Assembly: GCA_947591175.1 (NCBI GenBank)
Contig: CANQDB010000001.1
Coordinates: 1 to 36,469, forward strand
Reading direction: 5' to 3'
Length of the DNA: 36,469 nt
From: an uncultured Bacilli bacterium
GTDB lineage: Bacteria; Bacillota_I; Bacilli_A; RF39; UBA660
Each line of letters begins with the position of its first letter. The stretch's first letter is position 1. A program made the position numbers and the translations under genes. This document shows positions 15,893 through 24,704 of the stretch, one piece after another. Under the pieces are notes generated by a model, which saw only the letters and a program-made list of their open reading frames with translations, had not been told where the DNA came from and made no database searches.

Positions 15893-17860
15893 AATTTTTT
15901 TGACAATGGAATCTATATCCATCTGATAATTTTTTAAGATATCATCCCTCTTACCACTAGCTCCAAAAGAGTTAACAGTAATTAAGTATTTATCGTTATA
16001 GACAAAGGAATACCACGAGTAAGAAGAAGACGCTTCAATAACAAAAGTTTTAATGGTTGGTGGCAATACACTTTCTTGATACTCTTGTTTTTGTTTCCGA
16101 AAGCGTTCGATCGAAGGCATACTTACAACACGTAAGTCAATTCCTTGGTCTTTTAGTATTTGTCTTGCTTCGATTGCTAGAGCCAACTCTTCACCTGTCG
16201 CAATGATGACACCTTGTAAATATTGTTCTTCTGAAATAACTATATAGCCACCTTTATCAACTTCGTTAACATTAGTACATGGTTGAATTGGTACCTTATT
16301 CCGTCCTAAAATAATTGTGGCCGGTCCATCTTTCTTATTAAGAACTGTCTTGTAAGTACCTATTACTTCGTTAGCATCCGCAGGCCTGAATACTTCGAAA
16401 TTAGGAGTTGCTCGTAAAGAGATAAGTTGTTCAACTGGCTCGTGGGTTGGACCATCTTCCCCGACTGCAATAGAGTCATGAGTCAAAATATATATAACTG
16501 GCAAGTTCATTAAGGCACTCATTCTAAGTGCTGGTTTCAAATAATCCATAAACACTAAGAAAGTCGAGGCAAAAGGACGTAAGCCACAAAGACTCAAGCC
16601 ATTTGAGATAGCAGCCATTGCATGTTCTCTTACCCCATAACGAATATTTTTACCGTTTGGATGATCCTTCGTAAAGTCTTCGAACTCTTTTAAATATGTT
16701 TTGTTACTAGTTGCTAAATCGGCACTTCCGCCTAGAAAGAACGGAGTGGATTCCGCAATAGACTGTAACACTTTACCTGATGCGTCTCTTGTCGACTCCA
16801 TACCATCCTCAGGGGCTTCATAAGTAAGATTTATCTTTTTAAAGTCGATGTCTCTTTTCTCTAAAGATGTAAGAAGTGAAAGAGTCTCTTCGTCTAAACT
16901 TTCCTTTTTACTTTGCCAAGTTTTATAAACTGAATCAACTCGTTCATGAATTTGTTTTTGGAAGTCTTCCATTGCTTCTTTCGATATAGCAAAAGGTAAA
17001 TCGTGAAAATTTAATTTTTCTTTTATTTGCGAAATATCTTCTACATCTAATGGTGTACCATGAACAAGTGGAGTTCCTTCATTTTTAGAATACTTGCCAA
17101 TCGTCGTCTTCACTTCGATTAACGTAGGTCTTTTATCTTCTTGTTTGGCATCACTTATAGCCTTGTCGATTGCCCTTATATCTTCGCCATCTTCAACTAA
17201 GATATAGTTCCAGTTCATCGAAAGGAATCTATCTTTAATATTTTCTGTAAATGTCGTATCCGTCTTACTATCAAGAGACACTTTGTTAGAATCATATAAA
17301 ACAATTAAACGGTTTAAACCTAAAGTTCCAGCAAGAGAGGCGGCTTCGTAAGATACTCCTTCCATTAAATCACCATCACCACAAAGGACATAGGTGTAAT
17401 GATCGATTACTTTTTTCTTAAAAAAGGTGCGTAAGTACACTTCACCAATCGCTAACCCGACAGCACTTGCTATTCCTTGTCCTAAAGGTCCAGTTGATAA
17501 GTCAACACCAATTTTTTCATTTAATTCAGGGTGTCCTGGGGTCTTTGAACCAAATTGCCGAAAATCTTTTAAATCTTCAATTGTAAGAGGAAATCCTCCT
17601 AAAAACAAAGTTGCATAAAGCAAAGCTGACCCATGCCCTGCCGATAACACAAATCTATCTCTGTTAATCCAGGCTGGATCATTTGGATTTGCAACTAAAT
17701 GATGAGCATATAACGTATAAATAATAGGGGCTGCTCCTAGTACAATACCAGGATGCCCATTTCCTGCTTCGTTAATCATATCGAGTCCTAGGATACGTAA
17801 CTGATCAACTATTTTCTTTTCATTGATAGTATTTTCACTCTTACCGATAATTGGAAACAT
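15878..17860 (-). CDS. tkt: Transketolase
   Basis: 660 residues. A thiamine-diphosphate enzyme of the non-oxidative pentose phosphate pathway, moving two-carbon units between sugar phosphates. N-terminal TPP domain: GHGSALLYATLFL and the GDG-N motif GDGDLMEGVSYEAASLAG...YDSNKVSLD. The pyrimidine domain has THDSIAVGEDGPTHEPVEQ, with FRPADANE further on; a C-terminal domain follows. Full length for the family. AAGAAG lies before ATG. It is the first gene of the tkt-sirA-yneF neighbourhood. Confidence 0.96.
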   Translation of the reverse strand: MFPIIGKSENTINEKKIVDQLRILGLDMINEAGNGHPGIVLGAAPIIYTLYAHHLVANPNDPAWINRDRFVLSAGHGSALLYATLFLGGFPLTIEDLKDFRQFGSKTPGHPELNEKIGVDLSTGPLGQGIASAVGLAIGEVYLRTFFKKKVIDHYTYVLCGDGDLMEGVSYEAASLAGTLGLNRLIVLYDSNKVSLDSKTDTTFTENIKDRFLSMNWNYILVEDGEDIRAIDKAISDAKQEDKRPTLIEVKTTIGKYSKNEGTPLVHGTPLDVEDISQIKEKLNFHDLPFAISKEAMEDFQKQIHERVDSVYKTWQSKKESLDEETLSLLTSLEKRDIDFKKINLTYEAPEDGMESTRDASGKVLQSIAESTPFFLGGSADLATSNKTYLKEFEDFTKDHPNGKNIRYGVREHAMAAISNGLSLCGLRPFASTFLVFMDYLKPALRMSALMNLPVIYILTHDSIAVGEDGPTHEPVEQLISLRATPNFEVFRPADANEVIGTYKTVLNKKDGPATIILGRNKVPIQPCTNVNEVDKGGYIVISEEQYLQGVIIATGEELALAIEARQILKDQGIDLRVVSMPSIERFRKQKQEYQESVLPPTIKTFVIEASSSYSWYSFVYNDKYLITVNSFGASGKRDDILKNYQMDIDSIVKKIKGTF

Positions 17861-17950
17861 CTAACCACTTCTTTCTACTATTTCTATTCTAACCTTATTA
17901 TAGCAAATGACAAAGTTCTACTCAAGATTCCTTGCCACAACTTGACATAG

Positions 17951-17973
17951 AAAAAAGAGGAACCAATCCTCTT
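17951..17973 (-). terminator. Terminator of the cadherin-like surface gene
   Basis: On the minus strand AAGAGGA-TTGGT-TCCTCTT followed by TTTTC, immediately at the stop codon. Confidence 0.8.
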
Positions 17974-19321
17974 ACTTGTTTTCATCATCGAATAAATCTT
18001 CGATATCATTTAAAATATCCGAGCGATCGACAACAGGTGCTTCGATTGTTTTTTCTAAAAGATCTTCTTCGCTCATATTTTGACTTGCTAAAGGTGAAGT
18101 TTCAACTGTTTCAGTAGGCACTTCCTCTTGAACTTTCTCTATTTCACTTGGAGTAGATTCAACAGAATCTTCTTCGTCCTTTTTCTTCTTAGCTTCTTTT
18201 TTCTCTTTCTTAAGTCTAATTTTTTCTGGATCTCTTGATTTTATAAAGAAGAAGATACCAAGACCCAACATTAATAAAGCAAGTATTGCAAAAACAACAA
18301 TCATTATGTATTTGCCGAAATCATTTTCATCCGAAGAATCGGCTAATACATCTCCAGTACTAGTAATTGATGAAGTATTTGAAGTAGTTTCTTTCCACTC
18401 GCCTTCTTTTAAACGTAACACATTGATAGTATAATCTTGGGTTGCACCAGTTGAATAAGTAACTCTAACTGTTACTGTGTTTTCCCCTACTACTAAATTC
18501 TTATTATTGAGTACTTCAACTGAAGCATAAGGTGAATTAGCCATAGCTCTTACTGTAATTTCCTCTACTTCGTAAGGAATCTTAACCGTATAGTAATAAA
18601 CATCGCTTTGGAAAGCTTCTTCTAAGGCATAACCATCAACTTTTAAGGAATCTAGTTTTACATCAGGATTTTCTCTTGTCACAACAATCGTATACTCTTT
18701 TACTTTATCGTTAGTATCTTTTAATTTAGTCGACACCGTAAAGACGTTACGTCCATCTTTTAAAGTTTTAGTACCGATAGAATCTAAGTTAACAATCGAT
18801 GAATTTTCGTCAGGTGTGGCATTGATTTTAATAACCTTTGTTTCTGGTGGAACAGTTACTGAATAAGTAGTCGTATCCTTATTAAATGCTGGACTTAGTT
18901 TATAGTCATCTAGGGATAATGAAGAAAGATAACTACTTTCTGGAACTGGTTTTTGAGGTTCATTGGAAACCCATACTGCTTTTAAAGTTATATCTTCTGT
19001 CACTTCTTCTAAGAAAGTATAAGTTTTACCATTAAGTTGCCATTCTTTAAAGGTAAAGCCATCTTTCGTAGGATCTTCACTTGGTTTCGCAACTGTTTTA
19101 CCTTTTTCTACTTTTTGAGAATTAACACTACTTCCTCCATCTGTATCAAAAGTAACAGTAAATGTTTCAGTTTCAGGTTCTTCTGGTGAAGCACTAGGGC
19201 TTGGACTTGGATCAGGGGATTCTGTTTCACTTGGACTAGTTGTTGGTTCAGCTAAAACATTATATGGTAAAGTTAATCCTAATATAAGTAAGAAAACTAA
19301 TAAACATTTTAATTTTTTCAT
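17972..19321 (-). CDS. Membrane-anchored surface protein with InlB-type repeat and two cadherin-like domains
   Basis: 449 residues. A signal peptide (about 1-24) precedes a Pro/Ser/Glu-rich linker and an InlB B-repeat (TVTFDTDGGSSVNSQKVEKG...LKAVW, about 52-118). Two cadherin-like beta-sandwich domains follow (LSSLSLDDYKLSPAFNKDTT... and LDSLKVDGYALEEAFQSDV...), covering about 130-305. A transmembrane helix (about 336-357) is followed by a Lys/Glu-rich cytoplasmic tail of about 90 residues. It is therefore a type I membrane protein that displays adhesion or spacer modules, with no LPXTG motif. The acidic tail could contact an intracellular partner (inference). Confidence 0.82.
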   Translation of the reverse strand: MKKLKCLLVFLLILGLTLPYNVLAEPTTSPSETESPDPSPSPSASPEEPETETFTVTFDTDGGSSVNSQKVEKGKTVAKPSEDPTKDGFTFKEWQLNGKTYTFLEEVTEDITLKAVWVSNEPQKPVPESSYLSSLSLDDYKLSPAFNKDTTTYSVTVPPETKVIKINATPDENSSIVNLDSIGTKTLKDGRNVFTVSTKLKDTNDKVKEYTIVVTRENPDVKLDSLKVDGYALEEAFQSDVYYYTVKIPYEVEEITVRAMANSPYASVEVLNNKNLVVGENTVTVRVTYSTGATQDYTINVLRLKEGEWKETTSNTSSITSTGDVLADSSDENDFGKYIMIVVFAILALLMLGLGIFFFIKSRDPEKIRLKKEKKEAKKKKDEEDSVESTPSEIEKVQEEVPTETVETSPLASQNMSEEDLLEKTIEAPVVDRSDILNDIEDLFDDENK

Positions 19322-19435
19322 TTTACTTCCATCCTATCTTCTCTATTCTTTTTATGTAATTTAAATTATAGCACAAGACCTCTTAAAAGGAAAGATAGGT
19401 TTTGGGAAATTCATAGAAAAAATTATTTAAAATTA

Positions 19436-19464
19436 TTGAAATAAAATTTAGAATATGTTATTAT
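19436..19464 (+). promoter_or_regulatory. tRNA operon promoter
   Basis: TTGAAA (19436-19441), a 17-base spacer ending TGT, and TATTAT (19459-19464). The first tRNA starts 12 bases after the -10. Confidence 0.7.
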
Positions 19465-19475
19465 TAAAAAGCAAT

Positions 19476-19552
19476 GGACCCTTAGCTCAGTTGGTTAGAG
19501 CATTCGGCTCATAACCGAGCGGTCATAGGTTCGAGTCCTATAGGGTCCACCA
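19476..19552 (+). tRNA. tRNA with CAT anticodon, probably tRNA-Ile2 (lysidine) rather than Met
   Basis: A 77-base cloverleaf: acceptor GGACCCT pairs with AGGGTCC, the T-arm is AGGTTCGAGTCCT, and CCA is encoded (19550-19552). The anticodon loop CTCATAA gives CAT at 19510-19512. The body (GGACC..TTAGCTCAGTTGG, CGGCTCATAACCG) resembles Bacillus tRNA-Ile(CAU), whose C34 is modified to lysidine by TilS, more than elongator tRNA-Met. Automated tools often label it Met. Confidence 0.9.
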
Positions 19553-19559
19553 CATATAT

Positions 19560-19643
19560 GCGGGTATGGCGGAACTGGCAGACGCACTAGACTTAGAATC
19601 TAGCGCCTATGGCGTGCAGGTTCAACTCCTGTTACCCGCACCA
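19560..19643 (+). tRNA. tRNA-Leu (anticodon TAG)
   Basis: An 84-base class II tRNA with a long variable arm (GCGCCTATGGCGT). Acceptor GCGGGTA pairs with TACCCGC, the anticodon loop is CTTAGAA, and CCA is encoded at 19641-19643. It lies 7 bases after the previous tRNA. Its 3' end adjoins the degraded phage-like stretch, the usual position for integration by elements that target tRNA genes. Confidence 0.95.
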
Positions 19644-19654
19644 GATTGATTGAT

Positions 19655-19687
19655 ACTCGGACTTTTATAGTTCGAGTTTTATTGTTT
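19655..19687 (+). terminator. tRNA operon terminator
   Basis: ACTCGGAC-TTTTATA-GTTCGAGT forms an 8-bp stem with one G-U pair and is followed by TTTATTGTTT. Confidence 0.7.
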
Positions 19688-19730
19688 AATAATATTTGAT
19701 AAAATAATTTTAGTAATTAAGGGGGTAAAC

Positions 19731-20124
19731 ATGAAAAAAGAGTTAATCAAAACAGAAATAGATGTAAATAACAATAAAATAGGTATTTTAAGAATTGGTG
19801 ATACTGACTATATATCATTAACTTATTTAGTTAAGTATTCTAATACTAAAAATACACTAGATGAACAATAAAGGAACATTTGATTATATAAAATTATGTG
19901 AACAATTGAATAATGATTTTTTTAATTTAACGGGATTCCGTGAAATTAAAAACAATGAAGTTGTTTATCTATCATTTACTTTAAGTCCAAAAAAATGAAT
20001 TTATAGGACAAATGCCATAGAAATATATTCTAAAGTTGTAAAATATAGCATATGAACATTTGCCAATTTAGAAAACACATTTCATATTGCCAAGATTAAT
20101 GTATGGAGAATAGCAAATATATTT
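19731..20124 (+). pseudogene. Degraded KilA-N-domain gene
   Basis: ATG at 19731 has an AGGGGG site and begins MKKELIKTEIDVN..KIGILRIGDTDYISL.YLV, typical of bacterial and phage KilA-N proteins, but stops after 46 codons. The family sequence resumes in a shifted frame from 19879 (FDYIKLCEQLNND, GFREIKNNE, SFTLSPKK). A TGA then replaces the Trp of the KKW motif, a second TGA replaces a Gly, and further missense changes follow. So it carries at least one indel and two nonsense changes. KilA-N proteins are phage or mobile-element DNA-binding proteins. It marks an old insertion next to tRNA-Leu. Confidence 0.75.
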
Positions 20125-20226
20125 TAGCATGGTACACTAATACTGAGAAAGCAATAATTCTCATTCAAATGTGAATACGTAACAGAGATGTTATAACCTA
20201 TTAGAATCGTAAAATTAAATAATAAA

Positions 20227-20295
20227 AATTTCAAAGGTGTCGAATTCGACGCGTTTAAAAATGAAATTAGTAGTAATAAATTTCGGATTTTTTAA
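20227..20295 (+). pseudogene. Second KilA-N fragment
   Basis: A 22-codon stretch reading NFKGVEFDAFKNEISSNKF and then a stop matches the conserved 'F..VEFD.FKNEAG.N.F' segment of KilA-N proteins, with nothing recognisable before or after. It comes from a different copy than the pseudogene at 19731, which has its own version of this segment. Positions 20125-20226 hold no recognisable coding sequence. Confidence 0.45.
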
Positions 20296-20306
20296 TCCGA
20301 TTTTTT
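20284..20306 (+). terminator. Terminator upstream of the DinD-like gene
   Basis: CGGATT-TTTT-AATCCG followed by ATTTTTT. It would isolate the SOS-type promoter from the decayed genes before it. Confidence 0.7.
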
Positions 20307-20344
20307 CTTGGTAAAAATTGGATAATATTTTTTTGAAATTTGTA

Positions 20345-20374
20345 TTGACGAACATTCGTTTTATATTGTATGAT
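20345..20374 (+). promoter_or_regulatory. Promoter with LexA-type (SOS) box
   Basis: TTGACG (20345-20350), an 18-base spacer and TATGAT (20369-20374). Positions 20349-20362 read CGAACATTCGTTTT, matching the Gram-positive LexA operator CGAAC-N4-GTTYC in all but its final bases. The box overlaps the end of the -35 and the spacer, so bound LexA would block polymerase. Confidence 0.65.
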
Positions 20375-20396
20375 GTTTTTGCAAAGGAGGTTTTGT

Positions 20397-21239
20397 ATGA
20401 ATCAAAACAAATTAGAAACTCTTTCAAATCTATTTGAAGGAAAAGAAATTAGAAGTATTTGGGATAGTGAAAAAGAAGATTACTATTTCAGTGTCGTGGA
20501 TGTTATTGCAGCTTTGACCGACAGTGTTGAGCCAAGAAAATACTGGTCTGTATTAAAGAATAGACTTAAAAAAGAAGGTAGTGAACTGACTACAAAATGT
20601 AGTCAGTTGAAAATGAAGGCACCAGATGGAAAGATAAGATTAAGAGATGCTTTAGACACTAAAGGAATACTAAGATTAATTGAATCCGTCCCTAGTCCTA
20701 AAGCAGAACCATTTAAATTATGGCTTGCTAATCTAGGAAGTGAAAGAATCGATGAAGTATTTGACCCTGAGATTGCTATCAAAAGAGCAATCAACTATTA
20801 TCGTAAAAGAGGCTACTCCGATAAATGGATTGAAGCAAGATTAAAAGGCATACTAGATAGAAATAAACTAACAGACGTTTGGAAAGATTGTGGCATCACT
20901 GAAAACTGTGAATTTGGAATTTTAACTAATGAAATATATAAAGAATGGTCTGGCATGAAGGCAAACGAATATAAAGAATTTAAAGGGCTTCACAAGGAAT
21001 CTTTAAGAGATAACATGTCAGATATTGAAATAGCACTTACCGATTTAGGTGAACTTGCAACTAGAGAACTTGCCAAAGAACATAAACCATTTGGCCTAGA
21101 ACAAAATAAAGAAATTGCCAAGATGGGTGGCAACGTTTCGAAAGTAGCAAGAGAAAACTTAGAAGAAAAACTTGGCAAATCTATAATCGACAACAAAAAC
21201 AAACTTAATTACCAATACCTAGAAGAAAAGAAAAAATAA
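20397..21239 (+). CDS. BRO-N domain protein, DinD-like (DNA-damage-inducible/antirepressor family)
   Basis: 280 residues from ATG at 20397, 6 bases after AAAGGAGG; an upstream in-frame ATG overlaps the -10 and is not used. The N-terminal BRO/antirepressor domain (EIRSIWDSEKEDYYFSVVDV...LRDALDTKGILRLI) is followed by a helical region (SDKWIEARLKGI, KEFKGLHKESLRDNMSDIE). The C-terminal KMGGNVSKVARENLEEKLGK is like the tail of DinD relatives. E. coli DinD is an SOS-induced protein reported to interfere with RecA. The LexA-type box agrees with that family. It stands alone on the plus strand in a decayed mobile region, so it may be a domesticated phage gene. Confidence 0.8.
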   Translation: MNQNKLETLSNLFEGKEIRSIWDSEKEDYYFSVVDVIAALTDSVEPRKYWSVLKNRLKKEGSELTTKCSQLKMKAPDGKIRLRDALDTKGILRLIESVPSPKAEPFKLWLANLGSERIDEVFDPEIAIKRAINYYRKRGYSDKWIEARLKGILDRNKLTDVWKDCGITENCEFGILTNEIYKEWSGMKANEYKEFKGLHKESLRDNMSDIEIALTDLGELATRELAKEHKPFGLEQNKEIAKMGGNVSKVARENLEEKLGKSIIDNKNKLNYQYLEEKKK

Positions 21240-21246
21240 AAGGGAG

Positions 21247-23562
21247 TTACCAAGAACCCCCTCCTCCTCCACCGGAGCCACCGCCAGAAGAACCTCCTCC
21301 AGATGAACCGCCACCACTACTGGAATCACTAGATGGACTCGACATCATAGCTGCTTGAGCAGAAACAACTGTAGAATTCATAAACAAACCGAAAGATAGA
21401 ACATCAAAAGCATCTGGACTATCATACCAAGTTGGAGCTTCTAACGCTATAGTCTCAAACTTTTTAATCCAAGTATCTGAAACACCTAAGACATAAGTAT
21501 ATGGCAAGATATCATAAAAGTATGTAGGATTCTTGGTAACCATGGCCTCTAATTTATCTTTTTCAGCTGTTTCTAAGAAATTCTTAAAGCCACGTAATTT
21601 CCCTAATATTTTATTACCATATTTAGTTCGTTTGGAAATATTTATTAAGCAAAGAAGCATTCCAACAATACAACCAAGACCGATAATATAAAAATATAAA
21701 TAGAACAAATCTTGTAGTAAAGTTGGAAGAACAATAATTAACCATGGAATGCCACCGAACATTACTCCCCATAGGATTAAAAATATTTTTGTTATCTTCA
21801 AAGCTAGTGAACCAGCTCCAGAAGAAACTTTATATTGGCTACCAAATAAGCCTAAAAACATAATACCAAAACCAATACTTGGAAATAAAAGAGCAAAAAT
21901 AAGGCTTCCTGCAAAACCATAAGTCATAACTGGTGGAATAGTAATCAAACAATAAGAAGCGATCATCATCAAAATAATAAATATCGATTTACCTGTCGAA
22001 GATTTTTCGATTATTTTATTCTTATTCTCCTTAGTATTCATATTTGTTAAAATTTCTCTTACCGTAAGATAAAAACTATTGTGTAGTTCCGCTTGAGTAA
22101 CTGAAATTTCAGTATCATCGGACGAAGCTACATGATTTTTAAATAAGCCACTTAAAAATAATCTTTCACTAGCATTATCGCCATCGTAATCCTTTAACTT
22201 CGTTATTTTAAAGTCTTTAGCTTTAGAGAACAAATACTTCCCTTCTATTTCAGAAATCTTTATATATCCTTTGTTAGCTAAATAGATGAGCAAAGAGACA
22301 ACATCTTGACTGGTAGCATTTCCCTTATACAAAAAACCGACTTCTAAACTATTGAAACCTTTAGGTGGATAAAACTCGACTGTTTCGATAACATGATCAT
22401 CACGGCCGAACTTAAACCACAAGAAAATGGATATTAACAAAAACACGATAGGAACTAAAAACGGAAGATACTCCACTATATTGAATCTAAGTCCCGCATT
22501 AACGAAGTAGCCATCTTCAAGTTCCAAGCGGATAGTTACACCTTCGCCTACTCCAAGAATTCCGTCATAACTACCAGTTATAGTCTTGCCATTTACTTTA
22601 TATTTAACATTTTCATGAGAAGTAGAACCTACTAGTCCCGAAGAAAAACCTAATTTGGAAGAATCAATATCCATAGGCATCTTAATTGTAAAAGTTACAT
22701 TACCGATAACTGTATCCCAATCAGTACCGATGATATTGTAATATAACTCATCGTAGTCTGGCATAGGATCTTTTCCTAGATTATAAGTGTATTCGATAAC
22801 GTAAGTCTTTTCACCTGTTAAGGTTTCGCTAGCCGAACCTATTTTTATTTTGTAATTATCATTTTCCCTTGAGGTGGTATATTCTTCATTTACTTTCAAA
22901 TTATATATTTGAGTCCTATTTATAGATGAAGTACCATCGAGTCTCGTAATATTATTCTTCAAAGGAATAGTTCGATATATACCATGTTTAGGAGTATTAA
23001 AATAAGCAGTAATAGTCTCTTTTACATCTAAAGTGTTATTCAAATTAACAACTATATCTATATCATATTTATCGATAACGTAATCAAGAGATTGATACTG
23101 AGGATTTTCACTAGGAGGAACACTTTCATCAACTATTGAATCATATTCGACAATTAATCGATAATAAAGTATTTCGTCAACCTCACGACCATTTAAATCA
23201 CTAGAATTAGACATTATATTTAAGTCGTTTATTCCAACATTTGCCGAACTTGTACTAGATTTCTGAAGCATTAAATTATGGTTAGAGTCATAGTAATTTA
23301 TTGTTATTTTATAGTTGATTGTATCTTTACTTTCATTAACTGCTATACCAGTAATACCAAAAGTTTTTGTCGAAGTTAAAGAATAATTACTAAAAGCAAT
23401 ATTTAAAAATGATAAGTCTTCAACCACAAAGGAATAATTTCTACTATAAATATCAATATACGAAGATTGCTTCGACGCAGCTAAAACACTTTGAGGAGAA
23501 CTAAATAAAAATGATATTAAAAGTAAAACAATTAATACTATCCCCTTAATATACTTTTTCAT
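21247..23562 (-). CDS. DUF2207 membrane protein with Gly-rich tail
   Basis: 771 residues. A signal peptide (about 1-28) and an extracytoplasmic beta-rich domain (to about 365) include the DUF2207 hallmark DYVIDKYDIDIVVN..LDVKETITAYF and HGIYRTIPLKN. A transmembrane helix (about 369-386) is followed by a cytoplasmic YPPKGFNSLEVGFLYKG region, two or more further helices (about 535-660), and a final low-complexity SSSGGGSSGGG...SW tail, normal for the family. DUF2207 proteins are usually beside LemA, as here (12-base gap). Function unknown; an envelope or signalling role is proposed for the pair. The gene ends 7 bases from the convergent DinD-like gene. Confidence 0.85.
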   Translation of the reverse strand: MKKYIKGIVLIVLLLISFLFSSPQSVLAASKQSSYIDIYSRNYSFVVEDLSFLNIAFSNYSLTSTKTFGITGIAVNESKDTINYKITINYYDSNHNLMLQKSSTSSANVGINDLNIMSNSSDLNGREVDEILYYRLIVEYDSIVDESVPPSENPQYQSLDYVIDKYDIDIVVNLNNTLDVKETITAYFNTPKHGIYRTIPLKNNITRLDGTSSINRTQIYNLKVNEEYTTSRENDNYKIKIGSASETLTGEKTYVIEYTYNLGKDPMPDYDELYYNIIGTDWDTVIGNVTFTIKMPMDIDSSKLGFSSGLVGSTSHENVKYKVNGKTITGSYDGILGVGEGVTIRLELEDGYFVNAGLRFNIVEYLPFLVPIVFLLISIFLWFKFGRDDHVIETVEFYPPKGFNSLEVGFLYKGNATSQDVVSLLIYLANKGYIKISEIEGKYLFSKAKDFKITKLKDYDGDNASERLFLSGLFKNHVASSDDTEISVTQAELHNSFYLTVREILTNMNTKENKNKIIEKSSTGKSIFIILMMIASYCLITIPPVMTYGFAGSLIFALLFPSIGFGIMFLGLFGSQYKVSSGAGSLALKITKIFLILWGVMFGGIPWLIIVLPTLLQDLFYLYFYIIGLGCIVGMLLCLINISKRTKYGNKILGKLRGFKNFLETAEKDKLEAMVTKNPTYFYDILPYTYVLGVSDTWIKKFETIALEAPTWYDSPDAFDVLSFGLFMNSTVVSAQAAMMSSPSSDSSSGGGSSGGGSSGGGSGGGGGGSW

Positions 23563-23574
23563 GAATACCCTCCA

Positions 23575-24123
23575 TTACAATTTAACATCGACATTTTCGC
23601 GTTCGGCATTTTCAACTTGAAACATCGACTTCACTTTAAAACCAAACATTTTAGCTATGATATTACTAGGAAACATTTGAACTTTATTATTGTAGATACG
23701 AACTGTACCATTATAATATTTTCTAGCATTGGCAATATCTTCTTCGGCTTTTGATAGTTGGCTACTCAAGTCTTTAAAATTATCGCTAGCCTTTAAATCT
23801 GGATAAGCCTCGGATAGAGCCATTATTTTAGGAATACCAGAAGATAATTCGACGTTTGTTTTGATTTTTTCATCGTCCGACATTTTATCATAGACACTAT
23901 TGCGAAGTTCCGTAACTTTTTCGATTGTTTCCTTTTCATGCTTAGCATATCCTTTTACGACATCGACAATATTGGGAATTAAATCCCATCTTTTTTTCAA
24001 ATAGACGTCCATTGTCGAAAAAGCCTCTTTTACTCTATTATTCAATTGCACAAGTTTATTATAGGTAACAAATAAGAATACTAAAATAACGATAACAATA
24101 GCTAAAATTATATATAACCACAT
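23575..24123 (-). CDS. lemA: LemA family protein
   Basis: 182 residues from ATG at 24123, 6 bases after GAGGTG; a GTG three codons earlier is an alternative. One N-terminal transmembrane helix (about 1-22) precedes the LemA helical bundle. Motifs present: YNKLVQLNNRVKEAFSTMDVYLKKRWDLIPNIV, EAYPDLKAS.NF..L and ARKYYNGTVRIYNNKVQMFPSNI. LemA is a conserved cytoplasmic-facing protein of unknown biochemical role. It is first in a two-gene operon with DUF2207. Confidence 0.94.
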   Translation of the reverse strand: MWLYIILAIVIVILVFLFVTYNKLVQLNNRVKEAFSTMDVYLKKRWDLIPNIVDVVKGYAKHEKETIEKVTELRNSVYDKMSDDEKIKTNVELSSGIPKIMALSEAYPDLKASDNFKDLSSQLSKAEEDIANARKYYNGTVRIYNNKVQMFPSNIIAKMFGFKVKSMFQVENAERENVDVKL

Positions 24124-24194
24124 GACGAACACCTCACTATTACAATGATATCATAACTTACCAAATTCTTTTTCATTTTTTTAAAAAAAGTCAC

Positions 24195-24226
24195 AAAAAA
24201 AAGCCTTAGTTCAGGCAACTAGGCTT
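24195..24226 (-). terminator. Terminator of the gene at 24228
   Basis: On the minus strand AAGCC-TAGTT pairs with AACTA-GGCTT with one bulged base, followed by eight T. Confidence 0.8.
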
Positions 24227-24227
24227 C

Positions 24228-24647
24228 TTATTTTTGTAACATATTTAATAAATTAACTTTAAACATATCTTTTTCAGGATTACTCTTAGAAATCATGACA
24301 CCTTTATAAGTACTTAACTCAGCACGATGTCCTTCTTCTAAGATACCATCTGGCGTAATGTTCGTAAGTAAAATAATCTTCTTATCTTCGTAAACCGTAT
24401 AATGAAGAATAATTTCACCGTGAACTTTAGCAAACAACTCATCCGTTGGTAACTTTAATTCGTAAGACTTAGTATTCTCTTTCTTAGATACAGAAACTAA
24501 CTTACCTAAAAAAGTACCATTTCTTAACGAAGGATAGTATTCGAAAGTCAATTTCTTGTAGGCAAGCATATTGTACTTACGAACTGATCTTTCTTTCTTA
24601 CGGAAATCGTTTTCATTTAAATACTCGAATATATAAGATTGTTTCAT
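24228..24647 (-). CDS. Unknown cytoplasmic protein
   Basis: 139 residues from ATG at 24647, 9 bases after AGAGG; a TTG three codons upstream is less likely. No family recognised. The sequence looks beta-rich (YKKLTFEYYPSLRNGTFLGKLVSV, EIILHYTVYEDKKIILLTNITP) with a Lys-rich amphipathic start. No signal peptide or membrane helix. It has its own near-consensus promoter (24705-24733) and terminator, which suggests it is well expressed. Its place after infB is where rbfA often sits in Bacillota, but it has no visible RbfA motif. Confidence 0.7.
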   Translation of the reverse strand: MKQSYIFEYLNENDFRKKERSVRKYNMLAYKKLTFEYYPSLRNGTFLGKLVSVSKKENTKSYELKLPTDELFAKVHGEIILHYTVYEDKKIILLTNITPDGILEEGHRAELSTYKGVMISKSNPEKDMFKVNLLNMLQK

Positions 24648-24704
24648 ATTATTCAACCTCTTTCCCCTTCTTGATTAACCCCTATATTACCATCAAGTGT
24701 CTAA

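Noticed and set aside
19655..19677. Third tRNA fragment (GTTCGAGT resembles a T-arm)
   Set aside because: It is one arm of a hairpin followed by a T run, best explained as the tRNA operon terminator.
19879..20060. TGA read as Trp (Mycoplasma-type code), since a TGA replaces Trp in the KilA-N gene
   Set aside because: A second TGA there replaces Gly, other changes also damage the gene, and all core genes read full length with TGG for Trp.
21247..21340. Tandem repeat/microsatellite rich in GGA and GGT
   Set aside because: It encodes the Gly/Ser-rich tail normal in DUF2207 proteins; irregular units, no sign of length variation.
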